Source: an uncultured Gammaproteobacteria bacterium (GTDB lineage: Bacteria; Pseudomonadota; Gammaproteobacteria; Arenicellales; JAANXG01). Taken from it: a DNA stretch of 48,634 bases. The stretch is taken from NCBI GenBank assembly GCA_947258495.1, contig CAMYIN010000059.1, positions 1-48,634 of the forward strand, read 5' to 3'. Positions 7,925 to 15,997 of the stretch are shown here, piece after piece. Position numbers and translations under genes: made by a program. The notes under the pieces were generated by a model. The model worked only from the letters and a program-made list of their open reading frames with translations, made no database searches and was not told the DNA's origin. The number at the start of each line of letters is the position of its first letter. Position 1 is the stretch's first letter.

Positions 7925-8764
7925 TCAACGGCGTTGCGACAGCACCATGGCGATGCCGCCCAGGATCGCGGCGCTGGCGAGCAGCAGGCGAGCGGTCAGC
8001 GGCTCCGACAACAGCAGCACGCCGCCCAGTGCGGCGATGGCGGGGACCGACAACTGCACATTGGCCGCCTGGGTCGGCGTCAGCCCGGGCAGGGCCGCGT
8101 ACCAGATTACGTACCCCACGCCCGAGGTGACGGCGCCGGACACGGTGGCCAGCAGCACGCCGGTCGGGTTCACACTGAGTTGCGGAAGAAACAACGCCCC
8201 CACGAGCAGCGCCATGGGGACGGCGCCGAGAAAATTGCCGGTGGTCGCGGTGACCGCGTCGGTGTCGCCCTTGCCGCGCAACGAGTACACCCCCCAGGCG
8301 ACGCCGGCGGTGGCCATGAGTGCGGCCCCGTGCAGGGGCGGCGCAGTTAATCCGGGCGACACCAGGTACACCAGCCCGGCGATGGCGACGACCATGCCCG
8401 CCCACGCCCAGGCGTTCGGCCGCTGGCCCCGCCTGAGGCCGACGCCGATCATGGTGAGCTGCACCAGCCCGAAAAGGATGAGCGCGCCGGTGCCGGTCTC
8501 GAGGCTGATGTAGGCGAACGAGAACGTCACCGCGTACAGAAACAGCATCGACGCCGACGGCCAGTCGACACGCAGCCTGCGCCCCGCCGGGCGTGTCAGG
8601 CGCCAGATGAGCCACAAGGTCGCGGCCCCCGACACGATGCGCAGCGCGGTGAAGCTGGAAGCGTCGATGAGGGATTGCCCCAGTGCCGCCCGGCACAACA
8701 CCGAATTGGCGGCAAACGCCAGCATCGCCAGAGCGGTGAGCGTCAACATTTTCAATGGCGACAT
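7925..8764 (-). CDS. EamA/DMT-superfamily transporter
   Basis: An inner-membrane protein of 279 residues with about ten predicted hydrophobic helices in two EamA repeats. The first repeat starts at LTALAMLAFAANSVLCRAAL and the second at GAALMATAGVAWGVYSLRGKG. ALILFGLVQLTMIG and PAIAALGGVLLLSEPLT are typical of these drug/metabolite exporters, the latter being the conserved end of the second repeat. The substrate is unknown; relatives export amino acids, nucleosides or metabolites. The gene stands alone and is divergent from the FKBP gene. Confidence 0.85.
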   Translation of the reverse strand: MSPLKMLTLTALAMLAFAANSVLCRAALGQSLIDASSFTALRIVSGAATLWLIWRLTRPAGRRLRVDWPSASMLFLYAVTFSFAYISLETGTGALILFGLVQLTMIGVGLRRGQRPNAWAWAGMVVAIAGLVYLVSPGLTAPPLHGAALMATAGVAWGVYSLRGKGDTDAVTATTGNFLGAVPMALLVGALFLPQLSVNPTGVLLATVSGAVTSGVGYVIWYAALPGLTPTQAANVQLSVPAIAALGGVLLLSEPLTARLLLASAAILGGIAMVLSQRR

Positions 8765-9066
8765 TGGCGTCGTCCGAAAATACCGGGTCAGGGCGAAATT
8801 TCTTTTAGTTCAAGCGGTAACGGTCGTTTGACGCGGTATTCGTCGGGTGGAAAAGGCGTTGCCGATACGTCGTTGTGCTATCATGGTCCCGACTAAACCA
8901 TTCGTCCTCGTCCCGGATTATTTCCGCACCGACCCGGGCGCACGTGTTTAGCGTAAACGGGTTATCGACTGCTGTTGGTAATGATCTTAGTGCCCAATGC
9001 GCTGGGGTAGAGCCACCGCTCAGGACGTATCTGGGTATGACTATGTTTGATCCATTGGAGTATTGC
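8765..9066. other. Intergenic region between divergent EamA and FKBP genes
   Basis: About 300 bases without a supported gene. It should hold the promoters of both divergent genes. The reading frame of the FKBP gene remains open back to 8875, but that stretch has no SD and no family similarity. I see no clear palindrome or repeat. Confidence 0.4.
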
Positions 9067-9579
9067 ATGAAAGCGTTTTCAATATCCGGACTCGGGCGCG
9101 CCTGCTGCGCGGCGCTCATGCTCGTGTTCGGCCTCAATGTCCATGCCGCCGACGACATCGTGATCGACGAAGGTCGCACGGTGTCTATAGAATACGTGCT
9201 CAAACTCGATGACGGTTCGGTTGCGGCCAGCAACACCGGCCAGTCGCCGCTAGTGTACACCCAGGGCGAGGGGAAGATATTGCCGGCCCTGGAAACGGCC
9301 CTCCAGGGAATGAAGAACGGCGAAGTGAAAGAGATCTCGCTCAGCGCCGAGGACGGCTACGGCACGGTGCAGCCGGAGGCGTTCGTCGAGATACCCCTGG
9401 ACCGCATACCCGAGGATGCGCGCCAGATCGGTACCACGCTCGTCGGTCGGGATGCCGAGGGGAACGAACGCCATGTCCGGGTCCACGAGGTGAAAGAAGA
9501 TCACGTCGTCATTGACCACAACCATCCTCTGGCGGGTGAGAATCTTCACTTCACGATTACGATCCTCTCCATTGAGTAG
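9067..9579 (+). CDS. Exported FKBP-type peptidyl-prolyl isomerase (SlyD/FkpB-like)
   Basis: A 170-residue protein with an N-terminal signal peptide (GRACCAALMLVFGLNVHAA, probable cleavage after HAA). The mature part starts VIDEGRTVSIEYVLKLDDG and continues with GEGKILPALETALQGMKNGE and AEDGYGTVQPE, which are the FKBP and inserted-flap segments of SlyD-like isomerases. VIDHNHPLAGENLHF is the conserved SlyD end of the domain. The His-rich metal-binding tail of SlyD is absent. It probably folds periplasmic proteins. Start choice: ATG 9067 has GGAG six bases upstream. An RRM-protein gene begins nine bases downstream, suggesting co-transcription. Confidence 0.87.
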   Translation: MKAFSISGLGRACCAALMLVFGLNVHAADDIVIDEGRTVSIEYVLKLDDGSVAASNTGQSPLVYTQGEGKILPALETALQGMKNGEVKEISLSAEDGYGTVQPEAFVEIPLDRIPEDARQIGTTLVGRDAEGNERHVRVHEVKEDHVVIDHNHPLAGENLHFTITILSIE

Positions 9580-9588
9580 CGTCGAGAC

Positions 9589-9870
9589 ATGCAACAGAGA
9601 AAGCTCTACATTGGAAATCTACCCTTTTCCGCAACGGAGGCGGATATCGAGCAGACCTTTTCGTCGTGCGGCGAAATCGAAAGTGTCAAACTCGTCACCG
9701 ATCGTAACACCGGGCGTTCCCGGGGCTTTGCGTTCGTAACGTTCGCGACCCAGGAGGGCGCCGATCAAGCACTGGCCATGAACAGCCAGGAGATGCAAGG
9801 GCGCACGATCGTAGTGAGCGTGGCGAAGGAAAAGAGCGGCGGGCGAGGCAGCCGTCCTCCCCGTTATTAG
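9589..9870 (+). CDS. Small RRM-domain RNA-binding protein
   Basis: A 93-residue protein made of a single RNA recognition motif. RNP2 is LYIGNLPF (residues 6-13) and RNP1 is RGFAFVTF (about 45-52). A short basic, Gly/Arg-rich tail (KSGGRGSRPPRY) follows. Bacterial RRM proteins of this size resemble the cyanobacterial Rbp proteins, which bind single-stranded RNA; specific targets are unknown. It lies nine bases after the FKBP gene. Confidence 0.88.
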   Translation: MQQRKLYIGNLPFSATEADIEQTFSSCGEIESVKLVTDRNTGRSRGFAFVTFATQEGADQALAMNSQEMQGRTIVVSVAKEKSGGRGSRPPRY

Positions 9871-9969
9871 CACTAGGCGGCCGCGACGCTCGACCGCGAG
9901 TCGCTGCGCCGCCCCGGCCGCTCGACCGCGTCTTCATCGTCTGCCGTCCTGGATACAATCTCGAGGTTC

Positions 9970-11355
9970 GTGATGGCAATCGGCGCTTCGCTGGCGCACA
10001 CCCTTGCCCGCCTGGAAGCCATGTTGGGCGATCGCGTGACCGCCAATTCGGCCGTGCGCGAACAGCACGGTCGCGACGAAGGTTACCAACCCGGACAGCC
10101 GCCGGACGCGGTCGTGTTTCCCAACTCCACCGAAGAGGTGTCGGCGATCGCGAAGCTGTGCTCCGCCGCCGGCCTACCCATGATCCCTTACGGCGTGGGC
10201 ACCTCGCTGGAGGGGCAGGTGATGGCCCCCGCGGGGGGATTGTGCATCGACTTGTCGCGCATGCGTGAAATACTGCAGGTCAATCCGCGCGACCTCGACT
10301 GCAGCGCGCAGGCCGGCGTCACCCGCCGGCAGCTCAACACCCATCTCCGCGACCAGGGGTTGTTCTTCACCGTGGATCCCGGCGCCGACGCCACCCTCGG
10401 CGGCATGGCCGCCACCCGGGCCTCCGGCACCAACGCGGTGCGCTACGGCACCATGCGGGAAAACGTCCTCGGGCTCACCGTGGTCCTGGCCGACGGCCGC
10501 GTCATCCGCACCGGCGGCAGGGCGAGGAAGTCGGCGGCAGGCTACGACCTGACCCATTTGTTCATCGGTTCGGAAGGCACCCTCGGCATCATCACCGAGC
10601 TGACCGTACGCCTCTACGGTCGACTGGAGGCGGTGTCTTCCGCGGTGTGCAGATTCGCCACCCTGGACGGCGCGGTCGATACCGCCATCGAGACCATTCA
10701 GCTCGGCATTCCGGTGGCGCGCATCGAGCTGCTGGACGAAGTCCAGATCGACGCCGTCAACCGCTACTCGCGACTGAGCAACCCGGTGGCGCCGACCCTG
10801 TTTCTGGAATTTCACGGCACGACTTCGGCGGTGCGGGAGCAGGCGGAGCAGGTTGGGAGCATTGCCGCCGAATACGGCGGCGGCGATTTTCAGTGGTCGC
10901 AGGACGAGCAGCAGCGGCAGACGCTGTGGCGGGCGCGCCACGACGCGGCCTACGCGTGCAAGGCCTTACGGCCCGGCGGCGAGATCTGGCCCACCGACGT
11001 GTGCGTGCCGATCTCCCGGCTCGCCGAGTGCATCCGGGAGACGCGGAAGGACATCGACGCATCGAAGTTGGTGGCGCCGATCGTGGGCCACGTCGGCGAC
11101 GGCAACTTCCACGTGATCATGGTGCTGGATCCCGGTGATCGCGGCGAAATGGACCGCGCCCACGCCTTTAACGACAGGCTGATCGCCCGCGCCCTAGACC
11201 TGGGAGGATCCTGCACCGGCGAACACGGCGTGGGTCTGGGGAAGCGCGACTACCTGCTCGCCGAGCACGGCGGAGCGGTGGAGGTGATGGCGGGCATCAA
11301 GCGCGCACTGGACCCGCGCAATCTCATGAATCCCGGTAAGATCTTCCTCGCGTAG
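9970..11355 (+). CDS. FAD-linked 2-hydroxyacid dehydrogenase (D-lactate dehydrogenase / GlcD type)
   Basis: A 461-residue flavoprotein of the FAD_binding_4 plus FAD-oxidase C family. The FAD-binding half has PMIPYGVGTSLEGQVMAP, PGADATLGGMAATRASGTNA and LFIGSEGTLGIITE. The C-terminal substrate-binding half has VGHVGDGNFHVIM, GGSCTGEHGVGLGKR and LDPRNLMNPGKIF. It oxidises a D-2-hydroxy acid (D-lactate is most likely; glycolate or D-2-hydroxyglutarate are possible) and passes electrons to a quinone or cytochrome. No glcE/glcF or Fe-S partner gene is adjacent, which favours the single-subunit D-lactate dehydrogenase (cytochrome) class. The start is GTG 9970 or the ATG immediately after it at 9973. 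Confidence 0.85.
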   Translation: MMAIGASLAHTLARLEAMLGDRVTANSAVREQHGRDEGYQPGQPPDAVVFPNSTEEVSAIAKLCSAAGLPMIPYGVGTSLEGQVMAPAGGLCIDLSRMREILQVNPRDLDCSAQAGVTRRQLNTHLRDQGLFFTVDPGADATLGGMAATRASGTNAVRYGTMRENVLGLTVVLADGRVIRTGGRARKSAAGYDLTHLFIGSEGTLGIITELTVRLYGRLEAVSSAVCRFATLDGAVDTAIETIQLGIPVARIELLDEVQIDAVNRYSRLSNPVAPTLFLEFHGTTSAVREQAEQVGSIAAEYGGGDFQWSQDEQQRQTLWRARHDAAYACKALRPGGEIWPTDVCVPISRLAECIRETRKDIDASKLVAPIVGHVGDGNFHVIMVLDPGDRGEMDRAHAFNDRLIARALDLGGSCTGEHGVGLGKRDYLLAEHGGAVEVMAGIKRALDPRNLMNPGKIFLA

Positions 11356-11516
11356 CGTCGTCGGCCGCCGGTCGATCTCGAACGCCAGCACTCGGACTGC
11401 ACAGAGAAAATGGAGGCTGGATCGAAACCGGACCCCTTTCTCCATCTCGCTTCGGCGTAGGGTTCAGCCGCTTTATCACTGTGTCCCGCCGCGGGTTTCT
11501 GGGTGCAACGTCCGGG

Positions 11517-12899
11517 TCAGTCCTGCTTCGAGTTGCCCCACAGCCAGGACCAGCCGCGGCTCTGCTTGTGCTCGCGGATGTCCACGGTGGCGAATTGCCG
11601 CTGGCGTTCTCCGGTGTACAGTTGACGCGGCCGGCCGATCTGCAGCGTGCCCTCGGAGAGCATTTCCTTCCAGTGGGCGATCCACCCCACCGTTCGCGCG
11701 ATGGCGAAGATTGCGGTGAACATGTTGGTCGGGAATCCCATCGCCTTGAGAATGATCCCGGAATAAAAGTCGACGTTGGGGTAGAGTTTGCGTTCGATGA
11801 AGTAATCGTCTTCGAGTGCGATGCGCTCGAGCTCCATGGCAAGTTCCAATCGCGGGTCGTGGATCCCTAATTCGTTGAGCACTTCGTGGCAGGTATTACG
11901 CATGACCTTGGCGCGCGGATCGTAGTTCTTGTAGACCCGGTGGCCGAAGCCCATTAGGCGGTAGTCGTCGTCGGGATCCTTGGCCCGCTTGATGAAGTCC
12001 GGCACACGCTCTTTGGTGCTTATCTCGCCGAGCATCTTCAGTACCGCCTCGTTGGCGCCGCCGTGCGCCGGTCCCCAGAGCGACGCTATGCCCGCGGCCA
12101 CGCAGGCGAAGGGATTGGCGCCCGAAGAGCCAGCCAGCCGCACCGTGGACGTGGAGGCGTTCTGCTCGTGGTCCGCGTGCAGGATGAGGATGCGGTCCAT
12201 GGCCTTGGCGAGCACGGGGTTGACCTCGAAATCGTCCGAGGGGACCGCAAACATCATCTTCAAAAGGTTTTCGGCGTAGCTGAGCTTGTTGCTCGGGTAG
12301 ATGAACGGCAGGCCTTTGGAGTACTTGTAGGCGTAAGAGCCTATGGTCGCCATCTTCGCGATCAAGCGGTGCGACGCCACCATGCGTTGCTGGGGATCGG
12401 CGATGTCGGTGCTGTCGTGATAAAACGCGGACAGCGCCCCCACCACGCCGACCATAATGGCCATGGGATGAGCGTCTCGCCGGAAGCCCCGGTAAAAATA
12501 AATGAGCTGCTCGTGGAGCATGGAGTGGTGGGTGATGTGGTAGTCGAATTCCGTTTTTTCCTCGGGCGAAGGCAATTCGCCGTGCAGGAGCAGATAGCAC
12601 ACATCCAGGTAATCGCTGTGTTCGGCGAGATCTTCGATGGCGTAGCCTCGATGTCTCAGTATGCCGTTCTCGCCGTCGATAAAGGTAATCCCGGAGGAAC
12701 AGGATGCGGTCGAGGTGTAACCGGGATCGTAGAGGAAGACGCCCGACTTTCCATAGAGGTTGCGTACGTCGACGGCGGTGGGGCCCTCGCTGCCCTTGAG
12801 GATTGGCAATTCGTAGGTCTGGCCGCTGGTGTTGTCGCGCAGGGTAAACGTCTTCTCGGCGGATTCGACGGCCGCCGCTTTCGCGTCGCTGTTGCTCAC
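11517..12899 (-). CDS. gltA: Citrate synthase (TCA cycle)
   Basis: Condenses oxaloacetate and acetyl-CoA to citrate. At 460 residues it is a little longer than the usual 425-435 because of a tail after [17 protein letters not shown] that ends in a Trp/Lys-rich segment. Conserved residues are H244 in [11 protein letters not shown]279 in [14 protein letters not shown]320 in [14 protein letters not shown] and D377 in NVDFYSG. The N-terminal beta domain ([13 protein letters not shown]) marks the type II Gram-negative enzyme, normally a NADH-inhibited hexamer. It is single-gene, with an SD-like GGAGGATC just upstream of the ATG. Confidence 0.95.
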   Translation of the reverse strand: MSNSDAKAAAVESAEKTFTLRDNTSGQTYELPILKGSEGPTAVDVRNLYGKSGVFLYDPGYTSTASCSSGITFIDGENGILRHRGYAIEDLAEHSDYLDVCYLLLHGELPSPEEKTEFDYHITHHSMLHEQLIYFYRGFRRDAHPMAIMVGVVGALSAFYHDSTDIADPQQRMVASHRLIAKMATIGSYAYKYSKGLPFIYPSNKLSYAENLLKMMFAVPSDDFEVNPVLAKAMDRILILHADHEQNASTSTVRLAGSSGANPFACVAAGIASLWGPAHGGANEAVLKMLGEISTKERVPDFIKRAKDPDDDYRLMGFGHRVYKNYDPRAKVMRNTCHEVLNELGIHDPRLELAMELERIALEDDYFIERKLYPNVDFYSGIILKAMGFPTNMFTAIFAIARTVGWIAHWKEMLSEGTLQIGRPRQLYTGERQRQFATVDIREHKQSRGWSWLWGNSKQD

Positions 12900-13026
12900 T
12901 GGTGATCCTCCAACTAACGGTAATACGGATTCTTTCAGAATGAGACGGTCACATCATCGTGAACCGCGTCGCGCCCCGACGTCGATTTTCCCATATAACG
13001 CGAGGTATCGAAAAATCTTTCACGCT

Positions 13027-13953
13027 TTAGACACTTTCTAGATATGTCCCCATGCTGAATTGCAGGGCGTCGAGCGCCGCTGTCAGGGATTTTCCGCGGG
13101 CGTCGTCCAGGGCCGTCAGTGGAGGCCGGACGATGCGCCAGTCCGGGTCGGTGTAAAAACGGCCGGCAATCGCCTTCAACGCCGGAATCATCGGAAATGA
13201 CTGGATCACGGTCCGGATCTCGCTGATGCGCGTCTGCAGCGCCTCGGCCTGGGGGTCACGCCAGTGTTGGTAAAGGCTGCGAATACCGCCGGGATTCACG
13301 TTGCCGGTGGCGGTGATGCAGCCGGCGCCGCCGTGGCGCAGGGTGTCGAGCAGAAATACTTCCGATCCCGCGAACGTGGCAAGTTGCGGGAAGCCCTCGA
13401 GCACGGCCAGGGTGTTGCTCCAGTCCCCGGAACTGTCTTTGAGGCCGACGACGGTCTCGGGATAGGTCGCCAGCAGCCGCTCGATGAGGCGCATCGAAAT
13501 CGGCACAGCGGACACCGGGGGAATGTGGTAGAGGTAGACGCGAAGCCGGGAATCCGCCACGCGCTCGATGACCTCGGCAAAGCTGGCAAACAAACCGTCC
13601 TCGCTCACGTCTTTGTAGTAAAACGGCGGCAACATCAACAGCCCGCGGCATCCCTGTTTCACGGCGTGCGCCGTGAGTCGCACCGTGTCGGTCAACGAAC
13701 AGGTGCCGGTGCCCGGCATCAGTTTATCGGCCGATACACCAGCCGCCAGCAGGCTCTCCAGGAGCTCGATCTTCTCTTCGGTCGCCAACGAGTTGGCCTC
13801 GCTCGTGGTTCCGAATATCGCCAGACCGTCGGCGCCCTCGTCGAGCAGCCATTGACAGTGTTTCACGAACGCGGCCGGATTCGTGTCCAGACGGGGGCGG
13901 AAGGGTGTGAGCACTGGTACCAGGACGCCGCGAAAGTCACCGGAGTTCGTCAT
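13027..13953 (-). CDS. DapA-family aldolase/lyase (dihydrodipicolinate synthase-like)
   Basis: A 308-residue TIM-barrel class I lyase. The Schiff-base lysine is K172 in VVGLKDSSGD. The catalytic Tyr is Y142 in VYLYHIPP. The GTTSE pyruvate-binding loop is at 48-52. These identify the DapA/NanA/KDG-aldolase superfamily. The low general similarity and the lone setting, without lysine-pathway neighbours, make true DapA less likely than a sugar-acid or hydroxyproline-pathway aldolase. The exact substrate cannot be decided. The gene converges on no neighbour and precedes citrate synthase by 127 bases on the same strand. Confidence 0.82.
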   Translation of the reverse strand: MTNSGDFRGVLVPVLTPFRPRLDTNPAAFVKHCQWLLDEGADGLAIFGTTSEANSLATEEKIELLESLLAAGVSADKLMPGTGTCSLTDTVRLTAHAVKQGCRGLLMLPPFYYKDVSEDGLFASFAEVIERVADSRLRVYLYHIPPVSAVPISMRLIERLLATYPETVVGLKDSSGDWSNTLAVLEGFPQLATFAGSEVFLLDTLRHGGAGCITATGNVNPGGIRSLYQHWRDPQAEALQTRISEIRTVIQSFPMIPALKAIAGRFYTDPDWRIVRPPLTALDDARGKSLTAALDALQFSMGTYLESV

Positions 13954-14014
13954 CGCGCGTTACGACGGCAGGCTTCGGGACCCGGCGGAAACGGCATCGA
14001 TAAAGGCGCCGCCA

Positions 14015-14440
14015 TCAATCTTTCAGGGTCTTCAGGAAGTCGATGAGTTCGCCGCGCTGTACGTCGTCGGCGAGGCCGATGAGGGTCTTGGTGGTGCCGG
14101 GAAGAAACTCGTCCGGATCTTTGAGGTATTTATCCAGATCCTCCTCGGTCCACGTGCCCTCGGCGTCGGCAAGCGCCTTGGAATAGCCGTACCAGCTGAA
14201 TCGGGCCTTATCGGCGCCGACGATCCCCCACAGCGTCGGCGCCACACGCAGCGCATCGCTCTTGTCCATGCTGTGGCAAACGACACATTGCGCCGCCGGG
14301 GTGTCGTAGCCCGATGCCTGGGCGGCGTAGCGATACGGTCCCTCCACCCGCACCGCGCGTGGCGTCTGTTCCGTGGAGCATCCCCACAGGGTCGCCAGCG
14401 TTAAAGGCAAGACCGCCGTCAGCAGCAATCGTTTTTTCAT
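14015..14440 (-). CDS. Lipoprotein c-type cytochrome lacking the usual distal methionine
   Basis: A 141-residue class I-like cytochrome c. The signal sequence ends in a lipobox (LATLWGC), predicting a lipid anchor. The heme site is CVVCH. The C-terminus PDEFLPGTTKTLIGL resembles the cytochrome c segment that normally reads PGTKM.F.G, but the ligand methionine is missing. The only methionine in the mature protein is the one two residues after the heme-site histidine. The start at 14440 has GGAG eight bases upstream; the frame is open further upstream but without support. It is 75 bases downstream of the small membrane-protein gene at the end of the hydrogenase block, so it could serve as an electron acceptor (inference). 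Confidence 0.8.
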   Translation of the reverse strand: MKKRLLLTAVLPLTLATLWGCSTEQTPRAVRVEGPYRYAAQASGYDTPAAQCVVCHSMDKSDALRVAPTLWGIVGADKARFSWYGYSKALADAEGTWTEEDLDKYLKDPDEFLPGTTKTLIGLADDVQRGELIDFLKTLKD

Positions 14441-14515
14441 GGTGCTCACTCCCACACGTCCAAAAAAGAACTTATCCGGTGTCGGCTCGCACGCGGCCCG
14501 CCATGGCGACGACAC

Positions 14516-14767
14516 TCAGTTCCGGCGTCGCCGCACCCGGTCCCGATACCGCGGACCTCCGGCACTTGCCGTCCCCCATATCCACGCAAGCAACCCGACC
14601 GCCAGGGCTACGCCGAGCAATGGAACGAGATGGCCGCCGTGCAAAGAGACAACGCCGACGCCGTGTACCACCGATTCTCCTGCAACGTGCGTCGGATGCG
14701 CGAGTCCGAGTTGGTGGAACCCGGAGAGGAACAGCACACCGAGCGATCTCGAGATAATGGGTTTCAT
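14516..14767 (-). CDS. Small His-rich exported or membrane protein, unknown function
   Basis: An 83-residue frame opening with a signal-like stretch (ISRSLGVLFLSGFHQLGLA). A histidine-rich segment follows (HPTHVAGE, then HGVGVVSLHGGHL). One hydrophobic helix (LVPLLGVALAVGLLAWIWG) and a very basic tail complete it. AAGGAG six bases before ATG 14767 supports translation (a second ATG three bases upstream is closer than ideal). It follows hypB by 70 bases on the same strand. I do not recognise the family. A nickel-related role is conceivable from the histidines and position only; similarity to HupE is not convincing. Confidence 0.5.
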   Translation of the reverse strand: MKPIISRSLGVLFLSGFHQLGLAHPTHVAGESVVHGVGVVSLHGGHLVPLLGVALAVGLLAWIWGTASAGGPRYRDRVRRRRN

Positions 14768-14837
14768 CATTTGCTCCTTGTTGCAGCGACATCTTTTCAT
14801 GAAAGCAAGGTCGGTTGGGTGTACCGCGGGCTGCGAG

Positions 14838-15656
14838 TCAGGTCGTGTTTGCGGCTGCGGTGTTTCGCGCAGGTACGCTCGCGGCCGCGTGCTCCGCTTT
14901 TATCCAGGCGCACCAGGCTTCAAGCCCCTCCCCGCTGGTGGCGGAGAGCTCCAGAGATTCGATCCCGGGGCGCACGCGCCGTGCGTATTCGAGGCAGCGC
15001 GCGGTATCGAAATCCACGTGCGGCAGCAGGTCGATCTTGTTCACGATCATGAGGTCGGCGGCTGCGAACATGTCCGGGTACTTCAGCGGTTTGTCTTCAC
15101 CTTCGGTGACCGAGATGATGACGACTTTGCGATGCTCCCCGAGATCGAACGCGGCCGGACAGACGAGGTTGCCCACGTTCTCGATGAATACGACGCTCTC
15201 GCGCTGCAGCGCCAGGTGTTGCAACGCGTGCCCCACCATATGCGCGTCGAGGTGACAACCCTTGCCGGTGTTGATCTGAATGCCGGGCACGCCCGCGGCA
15301 CGGATGCGCTCGGCGTCGTGACTGGTCTGCTGGTCGCCTTCGACGACCGCTATGGGGTATTGGTTCCTGAGGGCGGCCACGGTGTTGACCAGCAGTGTCG
15401 TCTTGCCCGAACCCGGGCTCGACATCATGTTGACCGCGAACGCACCGAGTTCGGAGAAATAGCGCCGATTGGCCGCGGCGTAGCCAGCGTTTTTGCTCAG
15501 CAGGTCTTGCTCCACCTGAATGCGTCGCGTGTCCCCATCGTGCGAATCCAGATGCTGCACGTGCACATGCACGTGTTCGTGGCTGTGCTCGTGTTCCGAT
15601 TCGCCGTTCCTGGTTACGGTGATGCCTTCGCTGCCGCATCCGCAAGTAGTACACAT
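14838..15656 (-). CDS. hypB: Hydrogenase nickel-insertion GTPase HypB
   Basis: This GTPase delivers nickel to the hydrogenase large subunit together with HypA. The 272 residues begin with the high-affinity metal motif CTTCGC (C2, C5, C7). A His-rich stretch follows (residues 22-39, eight histidines), which is used for nickel storage in relatives. The P-loop is SSPGSGKTT (79-87). [10 protein letters not shown] carries the dimer-interface Cys/His metal site, and NKIDLLP is the guanine-specificity motif. Its ATG overlaps the hypA stop by one base (TAATG), implying translational coupling. It is the last recognisable maturation gene of the hydrogenase block on this strand. Confidence 0.97.
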   Translation of the reverse strand: MCTTCGCGSEGITVTRNGESEHEHSHEHVHVHVQHLDSHDGDTRRIQVEQDLLSKNAGYAAANRRYFSELGAFAVNMMSSPGSGKTTLLVNTVAALRNQYPIAVVEGDQQTSHDAERIRAAGVPGIQINTGKGCHLDAHMVGHALQHLALQRESVVFIENVGNLVCPAAFDLGEHRKVVIISVTEGEDKPLKYPDMFAAADLMIVNKIDLLPHVDFDTARCLEYARRVRPGIESLELSATSGEGLEAWCAWIKAEHAAASVPARNTAAANTT

Positions 15657-15997
15657 TACGCTACCTCCAATTCTTTGAGCTGCATTTCATTGCCGGATCG
15701 GACCTGCATGTTGAAGCCCGCGCAATCCGGGCAAGGTGCGCCGTGTTGCGGTATCTCCACCACGCGGGAGCAGTCCCAGCACCAGGCCCTGCCGGGAACG
15801 CGCACGATGACCAGTGTAGCGCCTTCGGCGACGGTGCCCCGGCTCACGCTGTCGAAACAGAATCCCAGCGCCTGGGGCTCGACGCAGGACAACGCCCCGA
15901 TCTCCAGCGTCACCCGCGTCACGCGGGTGAACACGTCGCGCCGGGCCCGTTGTTCGATGATTTCCAGCATGTTCTGACTGAGGCTCATTTCATGCAT
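15656..15997 (-). CDS. hypA: Hydrogenase nickel metallochaperone HypA
   Basis: A 113-residue nickel chaperone that works with HypB. I start it at 15997 so that the protein begins Met-His-Glu, the conserved nickel-binding N-terminus of HypA ([15 protein letters not shown]). The structural zinc site is formed by CWDC and CPDC (about residues 70-90). The start overlaps the end of hupK by eight bases and the stop overlaps the hypB start, so hupK-hypA-hypB is tightly coupled. Confidence 0.95.
   Translation of the reverse strand: MHEMSLSQNMLEIIEQRARRDVFTRVTRVTLEIGALSCVEPQALGFCFDSVSRGTVAEGATLVIVRVPGRAWCWDCSRVVEIPQHGAPCPDCAGFNMQVRSGNEMQLKELEVA

Noticed and set aside
7911-8696. Long frame overlapping the EamA transporter
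   Set aside because: Arg/Ala/Gly-rich shadow in a GC-rich gene; the EamA frame has clear family motifs.
14516-14767. Small His-rich protein considered as HupE
   Set aside because: HupE has several membrane helices and a conserved first-helix motif; only one clear helix is present here.
14373-15977. 534-codon plus-strand frame across hypB and hypA
   Set aside because: It is antisense to well-identified hypA and hypB and has no family similarity.
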